From JAKPQD01 sp029572965 (GTDB lineage Bacteria > Bacteroidota > Bacteroidia > Bacteroidales > DTGW01): a stretch of DNA of 20,076 nt. Under the pieces are notes generated by a model. That model made no database searches, had not been told where the DNA came from, and saw only the letters and a program-made list of their open reading frames with translations. The stretch covers positions 1 through 20,076 of the forward strand of contig DAOSPF010000061.1 in NCBI GenBank assembly GCA_035374585.1, read 5' to 3'. The position numbers and the translations under genes were made by a program. Positions 14,950-20,076 of the stretch are shown here, piece by piece (the first letter of the stretch is position 1; each line of letters starts with the position of its first letter).

Positions 14950-17316
14950 TTAAAACTTAACAGTCAGTCCTGCCATGAAATTTGTTCCGGCCTGAGGATA
15001 ATAATTTACGCTGTAGCTGCCAACGCTGCCATTGGAGTTGTACATTTCGTCAAAAATATTGTTTACCCTGAAATTAAATTGCCAGTCTGTTCCCATGATA
15101 ATGGTACTATAGTTTATCCCACCATCGGTAACGGTGTATGCATTGAGACTGCGTATTTTGTTCTCAGTATTGTCCAGATATTGCTTGCCTACATGCTTTG
15201 TATTGATGAACAGTTCCAAACCTTTTACAGGAGTTAGGTATGTTATTTTTCCTGCAGCAATCACTGATGGAGAAAAAGATATAATTTTATCCTTATAATA
15301 AATTACTGAGTCATCAACACTTTCATTGTAACCAGTTCGGTTTTTGCTAAGGGTAACATTGCCTTCCAGCTTTATAACGTCGAGTAGCTTTATTCCGCCT
15401 GTCATTTCAACCCCCATCCTGTAGCTTTTACCAACATTTTTGCGAATTGGAGTCCCAACATTGTTCAATTCGCCTGTCAGTACAAGCTGGTCGCGGTATT
15501 GCATATTGTAAAAGTTGAGCTCAAAGTTGAATTGATCATCGCTGTAACGTGTACCAAGCTCCATGTCGTATAATTTTTCAGGCTTTGGCTCTTCTCCAAC
15601 TTCTGCATCAACAAAATCGCTGCGTGAGGGTTCTCTGTTTGCTACAGCAAAGGATGTATATACAACCCATGATTTTGTAGGTTGGTAAAGCAAACCTACC
15701 TTAGGGTTTATAAAGTTGTATTGCTTTTTTATACTAATAGTATCATTGGCGTACTCCCTGTTTGTTCCCCAGGCTTTGTAATATATGTTTCTATACTGAA
15801 TATCAGCAAAAGCAGATATTTCATTGGTTATGCTATAGCTTGCTTTTAAGAATGTATTAAAGTCTGTCTTTCGGCCTTGGTTGTCGTAAAAGTGCATTCC
15901 TTGCATACCATCCAGAAAGTAACGTGCCCACATTACTTGTCCGTAATGCTTTGCAGGGTCGTATCTGTTGTAAGCCCCGCCCCAGATAAGGGTATATTTG
16001 TTGGCAGTATAGGTTAGCCCCCATATACCGCCATAAAAATGGTTGTCGAGCCACAAACGCTGGATTACATCTGAGTATGAAATGGTATCATTACCATTTA
16101 TCCCATTGGGGAGTTTGAAATAACTCTGTTCATACCAGCCAGGAGAAAGATCCTGGTAATAACCGCGTCCATAAGTGTAATGTAGTGCGGCATTGAATGT
16201 CAGATTGCTTGAAAAGCTATGCATTACGTGCAGTTGAATATGGTCTTGACTGTAATGGTCCACCATATCATCATAATAATGGGGAACTGTGTCATTAGGC
16301 AGAAAATATTCGCCTACCGGGTTGTAAGTACGGCCTTTGCTTTTGATGCTGACAGAGTCAATGCCATACCAAGCCTGATAAGTTTCTTCCTGCCCCCCAA
16401 AGCCAACGAGCTTAACAATAGTTTTGTCGCTGTAATAACCAGCCTGTGCAAAGTACGATTTAAGGTCAGACCTCGCTCTGTCAATGTAGCCGTCAGATTT
16501 GATGCCTGTTACTTTTCCTTCAAAGAAAAAATGGTGCTTATACAAACCTGTACCTACATGAAGCGAGTTTTTTCGGGTATTGAATGAGCCATAAGCGCCA
16601 GAATACTCAACAAATGGGGTTTGCGATATGTAATCTGTCTGAAGGTTAATACTGGCACCAAAAGCCCCGGAGCCGTTTGTTGAAGTTCCTACACCACGCT
16701 GTATTTGTATGCTTTGCGATGAAGTTGCAATATCTGGTACGTCAACCCAATACACTCCCTGTGATTCAGGGTCGTTTAGTGGGACACCATTGATGGTTAC
16801 GTTTATTTTGCGGCCTTCGATGCCCCTTATTCGCATCGCAGTGTACCCAATGCCATTGCCTGCGTCAGATGTTGAAACCACTGAAGTTTGAGAAGACAAT
16901 ATCATTGGGGCATCCTGTCCCAAGGCAAGTTGTTTTATATCTTGCTTTTTGATAGTGGTAAATGTGGTCGGGGTAAAGTTTTGAGCCCTGATGGCCGATA
17001 CTACCACTTCTTCAAAGTTGGTAACATTCTCTTTTAAGATAATATTGCGGGTTTGGTCAGAGGTAAAGTCAATATTCTCAAAATAAGTATTATAGCCCAG
17101 ATATACAACCTTTACTTCCTTCTGGCCTTTTTCGATATTGTCTATTTTAAATGCGCCGTTTTCGTCGGCAACAAAGCCTTTGTTATCAACAACCACCGTG
17201 GCCCCGGCTAAAGGTTCGTTGTGTTCATTTTTTATAGTGCCTGTAAATGAAAATTGTGCCTCGAGGGCAGAAACCACCAACAATGGTAAAAGTAAAAACG
17301 TAAAAACTCGCTTCAT
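14950..17316 (-). CDS. TonB-dependent outer-membrane receptor, probable thiamine transporter
   Basis: A 788-aa outer-membrane receptor that would import a large or scarce solute using TonB energy. It has a signal peptide (about 1-20, ending LEAQ), a CarboxypepD_reg-like beta-sandwich (about 22-95), a TonB-box-like segment (NFEEVVVSA, about 100-108), a plug domain (about 110-225) and a 22-strand-type barrel ending in the typical aromatic C-terminal strand (FMAGLTVKF). The length fits a vitamin or metal receptor rather than SusC, and no susD follows. The decisive clue is the TPP riboswitch in its leader (17392-17474). Thiamine-regulated receptors of this kind have been predicted in Bacteroidetes. 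The substrate is therefore inferred to be thiamine or a precursor or phosphate of it; the protein sequence alone does not show it. No inner-membrane partner is adjacent. Confidence 0.88.
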   Translation of the reverse strand: MKRVFTFLLLPLLVVSALEAQFSFTGTIKNEHNEPLAGATVVVDNKGFVADENGAFKIDNIEKGQKEVKVVYLGYNTYFENIDFTSDQTRNIILKENVTNFEEVVVSAIRAQNFTPTTFTTIKKQDIKQLALGQDAPMILSSQTSVVSTSDAGNGIGYTAMRIRGIEGRKINVTINGVPLNDPESQGVYWVDVPDIATSSQSIQIQRGVGTSTNGSGAFGASINLQTDYISQTPFVEYSGAYGSFNTRKNSLHVGTGLYKHHFFFEGKVTGIKSDGYIDRARSDLKSYFAQAGYYSDKTIVKLVGFGGQEETYQAWYGIDSVSIKSKGRTYNPVGEYFLPNDTVPHYYDDMVDHYSQDHIQLHVMHSFSSNLTFNAALHYTYGRGYYQDLSPGWYEQSYFKLPNGINGNDTISYSDVIQRLWLDNHFYGGIWGLTYTANKYTLIWGGAYNRYDPAKHYGQVMWARYFLDGMQGMHFYDNQGRKTDFNTFLKASYSITNEISAFADIQYRNIYYKAWGTNREYANDTISIKKQYNFINPKVGLLYQPTKSWVVYTSFAVANREPSRSDFVDAEVGEEPKPEKLYDMELGTRYSDDQFNFELNFYNMQYRDQLVLTGELNNVGTPIRKNVGKSYRMGVEMTGGIKLLDVIKLEGNVTLSKNRTGYNESVDDSVIYYKDKIISFSPSVIAAGKITYLTPVKGLELFINTKHVGKQYLDNTENKIRSLNAYTVTDGGINYSTIIMGTDWQFNFRVNNIFDEMYNSNGSVGSYSVNYYPQAGTNFMAGLTVKF

Positions 17317-17342
17317 AATTTTTTGAAGTTTAATAATTTAAC

Positions 17343-17392
17343 AAAAAATTACAGCAATGAAGTAATGGAAAATTAAGGTAAGCTTCACTGCC
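17343..17392 (-). terminator. Possible expression-platform terminator of the TPP riboswitch
   Basis: On the minus strand just after the aptamer, the complement of 17383-17392 (GGCAGTGAAG) can pair with the complement of 17353-17362 (CTTCATTGCT), giving 10 bp with two G-U pairs and a 20-nt loop; a T6 run (complement of 17343-17348) follows 4 nt later. It begins at the last base of the P1 stem. The large loop and lack of a visible antiterminator make this tentative. Confidence 0.4.
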
Positions 17393-17474
17393 TCTTATTC
17401 CCTTCGCCGGCATTACCCGGATCAGGTTCAAAGGGTATAATCTCAGCCTGTTATTTAAGGCACCCCCTTAGAGA
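17392..17474 (-). ncRNA. TPP riboswitch (THI element) in the receptor leader
   Basis: Read on the minus strand, the conserved TPP aptamer parts appear in order: GGGGGTGCC (complement of about 17460-17468), GGCTGAGAT (17440-17448), ACCCTTTGAACCTGATC (17420-17436) and TAATGCCGGCGAAGGGA (about 17399-17415). CTCT at the 5' side and AGAG (17392-17395) at the 3' side can close P1. It lies 75 nt upstream of the receptor ATG and directly after a predicted promoter. Binding of thiamine pyrophosphate would be expected to turn the receptor gene off. Confidence 0.95.
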
Positions 17475-17479
17475 CGCTG

Positions 17480-17514
17480 CAAAGTAAATAAATTTATATT
17501 TATAACACCAAAAA
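17480..17514 (-). promoter_or_regulatory. Promoter of the riboswitch-receptor transcript
   Basis: On the minus strand TTTTTG (complement of 17509-17514) is followed after 21 nt by TTACTTTG (complement of 17480-17487), one mismatch from TAnnTTTG. The predicted start lies within a few bases of the riboswitch 5' boundary, which fits well. Confidence 0.55.
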
Positions 17515-17520
17515 TTTAAC

Positions 17521-17551
17521 CTTGTTAATTTTGGCATTACATTTATATTTG
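17521..17551 (+). promoter_or_regulatory. Promoter of the lipid kinase-folK unit
   Basis: CTTG (17521-17524) and TATATTTG (17544-17551) are separated by 19 nt, fitting the Bacteroidetes -33/-7 pattern. The predicted leader before the ATG at 17570 is only about 13 nt. It is divergent from and adjacent to the receptor promoter. Confidence 0.6.
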
Positions 17552-17569
17552 CCAAGCCAAATTAAGATT

Positions 17570-18469
17570 ATGGAACAGAAGCGTAAGATTGCATTTATTA
17601 TCAACCCCGTGTCGGGAACTACATCAAAGGCTGAAATGCCTTCGATGATTGAAAGCATCATTGATAAAAGCAAATATGATGTTTGTATCAAGTTTACCAC
17701 TTGTGCCGGCAATGGTCATGAGCTTGCAAAGGGCTTTGTTGCTGAAGGTTATGATATAGTAGTTTCAGTAGGCGGCGATGGCACTATGAACGAGATTGCT
17801 TCAGCACTTACAGAAACTAATACTGCCCTTGGCCTTATCCCTTGCGGTTCTGGCAACGGACTTGCCCGTCACTTGGGGATTCCGCTTGATCATAAGCAGG
17901 CTATAGCCTTGTTTAACGATTGTAAAATTATCAAGATGGACTATGGCAAGGCTAATGACGTAAAGTTTTTTTGTACTTGTGGCGCAGGGTTTGATGCTCA
18001 TATAGGGCATACCTTTGCCAGTGCCGGGAAACGAGGTTTTTTGACCTATTTAAGAAGCATTTTTACTGAGTTTAGAAAATATAAACCTAAAAAGTATAAG
18101 TTTAAAACCGAAGAAGGCAAGTTTAAAAAGAAAGCTTTTTTGGTGACATTTGCCAATGCCTCTCAATATGGCAATAATGCTTATATTGCCCCTAATGCCG
18201 ATATTCAGGACGGGCTTATTGATGTCTGTATCCTCGAACCATTCCCAAAATTCAGGGCTTTGGGAATTGGGTTTAAATTAATGAGCAAGAAAATAGACAA
18301 GTGCAGGTATGTTCAAATCATGCAGACCGATAAAGTTCGTATAAAAACAAAGAAGAATGTTGTTTTTCATTACGATGGCGAGCCTTGCATTATGGATAGA
18401 AAGGTAAAAATATCGGCAGTTCAGAAAGGGCTTAACATAGCAGTATTGAGTAATTCTCCTTTAAACTAA
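17570..18469 (+). CDS. Diacylglycerol kinase-family lipid kinase
   Basis: A 299-aa member of the DagK/YegS/sphingosine-kinase catalytic family, which phosphorylates diacylglycerol or related lipids at the membrane. Motifs: INPVSGTTSK (11-20, nucleotide-binding loop), VSVGGDGTMNEI (65-76), the GGDGT signature, and IPCGSGNGLARHLG (90-103). The C-terminal half (about 135-295) is the matching beta-sandwich, with NAYIAPNADIQDGLID and FHYDGEP. The ATG at 17570 sits 19 nt after a good -7 box and starts the domain correctly; longer in-frame starts would lie upstream of the promoter. folK follows 6 nt downstream. The actual lipid substrate cannot be told from the sequence. Confidence 0.9.
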   Translation: MEQKRKIAFIINPVSGTTSKAEMPSMIESIIDKSKYDVCIKFTTCAGNGHELAKGFVAEGYDIVVSVGGDGTMNEIASALTETNTALGLIPCGSGNGLARHLGIPLDHKQAIALFNDCKIIKMDYGKANDVKFFCTCGAGFDAHIGHTFASAGKRGFLTYLRSIFTEFRKYKPKKYKFKTEEGKFKKKAFLVTFANASQYGNNAYIAPNADIQDGLIDVCILEPFPKFRALGIGFKLMSKKIDKCRYVQIMQTDKVRIKTKKNVVFHYDGEPCIMDRKVKISAVQKGLNIAVLSNSPLN

Positions 18470-18475
18470 AACCGT

Positions 18476-18976
18476 TTGGCTGAAGTTTATCTGTCTTTGG
18501 GAAGTAATATTGGCGATCGGCTCGAAAACATCAATTTGGCTATCGATTACATCAATGAAAATATTGGTGAAGTTATATGTTGTTCGTCTGTTTATGAAAC
18601 TGAGGCTTGGGGTATAAACAGCTCAGGGATGTATTTAAATCAGGTTATTTTGATTAAATCAAACATAAAGCCCATATCAATCCTTGAAAAGATTTGGGAT
18701 ATTGAATCAAAACTTGGACGAGTAAGGGTTGTAGATAATAAGTATGCCGACAGGACAATAGATATAGATATTTTGTTTTATGACAATCACGTAATACACG
18801 GCGATTATGTTACTATCCCTCATCCTATGCTTCAACACCGCAGATTTGTTCTGGTTCCGCTGTGTGATATTGCGGCCGATTTTGTGCATCCTGAGTTAAA
18901 TAAGAAGGTAGCCGATTTGTTGCAAGTTTGTAAGGATGATCTTAAGGTTCAAAAATTTGACCCCGGGTTTAATTAG
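18476..18976 (+). CDS. folK: FolK, hydroxymethyl-dihydropterin pyrophosphokinase
   Basis: FolK transfers pyrophosphate from ATP to 6-hydroxymethyl-7,8-dihydropterin in folate synthesis. The 166-aa product begins MAEVYLSLGSNIGDR, the standard FolK N-terminus, and has SSVYETEAWG (37-46), the LGRVR loop (80-84), ADRTIDIDIL (91-100) with magnesium-binding D96/D98, and IPHPMLQHRRFVLVPL (114-129). The start must be the TTG at 18476: only two sense codons separate it from the in-frame TAA of the lipid kinase gene, and no ATG or GTG is available before the domain. It is co-transcribed with the kinase. Weak initiation from TTG would suit a low-abundance enzyme, but that is inference. Confidence 0.93.
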   Translation: MAEVYLSLGSNIGDRLENINLAIDYINENIGEVICCSSVYETEAWGINSSGMYLNQVILIKSNIKPISILEKIWDIESKLGRVRVVDNKYADRTIDIDILFYDNHVIHGDYVTIPHPMLQHRRFVLVPLCDIAADFVHPELNKKVADLLQVCKDDLKVQKFDPGFN

Positions 18977-19056
18977 CTATTCATACTTCAAAGTCGGAAG
19001 CATATAAAAAAGTAAACTGTCCAACATTGCCTCATCTTTGTTCTTAATTTTTGGCT

Positions 19057-19088
19057 CTTGTCTCTTTCATTATAAAATATTACTTTTG
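19057..19088 (+). promoter_or_regulatory. Promoter of recG
   Basis: CTTG (19057-19060), a 20-nt spacer and TACTTTTG (19081-19088) fit the Bacteroidetes -33/-7 pattern. The recG ATG lies 31 nt further on. It indicates that recG is transcribed apart from folK. Confidence 0.6.
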
Positions 19089-19119
19089 AAACAGGCAAAA
19101 CAATATAAACCGCCCCTCA

Positions 19120-20076
19120 ATGGGTAAACTTCAAACTGAGATAAAATACATCACCGGCATAGGCCCTAAGCGTGCCGAGATACTGAACAAAGACATTGAA
19201 GTATTTACCATTAAAGACTTGCTCTATTATTTTCCTTACAAGTATATCGACCGCACAAAGTTTTATTCTATTGCAGAAGTCAATGCAGACCTGCCTTATA
19301 TTCAGATCAAAGGAAAGATAACCAAATTTAACACAATAGGAGAAGGGGCTAAGAAACGATTGACAGCACTTTTTACTGATGGGACAGGCTTTATAGAGCT
19401 CGTATGGTTCAAAGGTATTAAATGGGTTATGCTTCAGTATAAGCCAGATATTGAATATATTGTTTATGGTAAGCCTACACAGTTTGGACATATCTTAAAC
19501 ATTGCCCATCCTGAGATAGATGAGGTGTCAAAAGCAGAACAGGTTACTGCAACAGCGTTACAGCCTCAATACAATACCAGCGAGCGGATGAAATCTAATT
19601 TTCTTACCTCGCGTACAATCCATAAGCTGATTGCTAGTTGTTTAAAATTCACTATCAACGAGATAGAGGAAACTTTTCCTGAATATCTGATGAAAACGTG
19701 TAAGCTAATCCCGCTCAAGGAGGCACTTACGCAAATACATTTTCCCACATCGACAGAGCTGCTTACTAAAGCTGAGTTCAGGTTAAAGTTCGAAGAGCTT
19801 TTTACCTTGCAGTTAAGTCTTCTCAGGCAAAAAAAGTACAGGCAGCAGGTTCATCAGGGCTACATTTTTTCCAATGTCGGGCATTATGTCAACACATTTT
19901 ACAAGCATTGTCTGCCATTTGAGCTTACCAATGCCCAAAAACGTGTAATCAAAGAAATAAGACAAGATTTAGGTTCAGGAAAACAAATGAACCGCTTGTT
20001 ACAAGGCGATGTTGGCAGTGGAAAAACACTTGTAGCGCTTATGATTTCACTTATTGCCCTGGATAATAACCTGCAG
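19120..20076 (+). CDS. recG: RecG ATP-dependent DNA helicase, 3' end beyond the window
   Basis: RecG remodels stalled replication forks and Holliday junctions. The visible 319 codons are open from the ATG at 19120 to the window edge, about 45 percent of a usual RecG of near 700 aa. The N-terminus (ITGIGPKRAEILNK) is a helix-hairpin-helix-like element typical of RecG, followed by the wedge/OB-fold region (about 60-145, including IKGKITKF and LFTDGTGFIELVWF). The LTNAQKRVIKEI segment leads into Walker A at LLQGDVGSGKT (residues about 294-304), which is a RecG signature. The start follows a good promoter at 19057-19088. The helicase motifs after motif I lie outside the window. Confidence 0.95.
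   Translation, partial: MGKLQTEIKYITGIGPKRAEILNKDIEVFTIKDLLYYFPYKYIDRTKFYSIAEVNADLPYIQIKGKITKFNTIGEGAKKRLTALFTDGTGFIELVWFKGIKWVMLQYKPDIEYIVYGKPTQFGHILNIAHPEIDEVSKAEQVTATALQPQYNTSERMKSNFLTSRTIHKLIASCLKFTINEIEETFPEYLMKTCKLIPLKEALTQIHFPTSTELLTKAEFRLKFEELFTLQLSLLRQKKYRQQVHQGYIFSNVGHYVNTFYKHCLPFELTNAQKRVIKEIRQDLGSGKQMNRLLQGDVGSGKTLVALMISLIALDNNLQ

Noticed and set aside
14950..17316. SusC-type glycan receptor
   Set aside because: It is shorter than usual SusC proteins, has no susD beside it, and is under a TPP riboswitch.
18977..19056. tRNA, small RNA or terminator after folK
   Set aside because: Only a 4-bp stem can be formed and no conserved RNA features are seen.

Overview
The window (about 20 kb, AT-rich) comes from a member of the Bacteroidetes, most likely Bacteroidales or a relative. 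The signs are: start regions without clear Shine-Dalgarno sequences; several promoters of the TAnnTTTG (-7) and TTTG/TTG (-33) type; a TonB-dependent receptor with an N-terminal CarboxypepD_reg-like domain; a DUF4382 lipoprotein; and a vitamin-B12-dependent MetH. It reads as a chromosomal region with no phage, insertion sequence, CRISPR array, tRNA or rRNA gene.

Layout. (1) 494-6046, minus strand: a six-gene chemosensory operon, in transcription order a single-domain response regulator, a 600-aa soluble coiled-coil protein, a STAS protein, CheY, CheA and CheW. The cheY/cheA and cheA/cheW junctions are both TAATG overlaps. The 600-aa protein is the most interesting item: it is not a receptor, but carries a D-x-x-x-Q motif like the active site of the CheY phosphatase CheZ, a degenerate second copy of it, and an acidic C-terminus ending in NLELF that recalls the CheY-binding tail of CheZ. 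No receptor, CheR or CheB lies in the window. (2) 6245-7295, plus strand, divergent from the operon: a Crp/Fnr-type regulator followed by another single-domain response regulator. (3) 7296-7577: a convergent intergenic gap holding a small MITE/REP-like element with near-perfect terminal inverted repeats and three perfect short hairpins. (4) 7578-9550, minus: a DUF4382 lipoprotein and a CE2-like SGNH esterase, separated by a terminator. (5) 9739-13419, plus: full-length MetH, preceded by an 11-bp tandem direct repeat. (6) 13454-14254, minus: PgeF (YfiH). (7) 14346-14876, plus: a CysC-like kinase with changed active-site positions. (8) 14950-17474, minus: a TonB-dependent receptor under a TPP riboswitch, hence a probable outer-membrane thiamine transporter, ended by a strong 14-bp hairpin terminator. 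(9) 17570-18976, plus: a DagK-type lipid kinase and FolK, then recG, which is cut by the window edge.

How they work together. The chemosensory operon should form one phosphorelay: CheA coupled by CheW to receptors encoded elsewhere, phosphorylating CheY and perhaps the first response regulator, with the 600-aa protein as a candidate phosphatase or phospho-CheY partner and the STAS protein as a possible link to partner-switching signalling. The remaining genes are mostly housekeeping or cofactor metabolism (methionine/B12, folate, thiamine uptake, peptidoglycan proofreading, DNA repair) and form short independent units with their own promoters and terminators.
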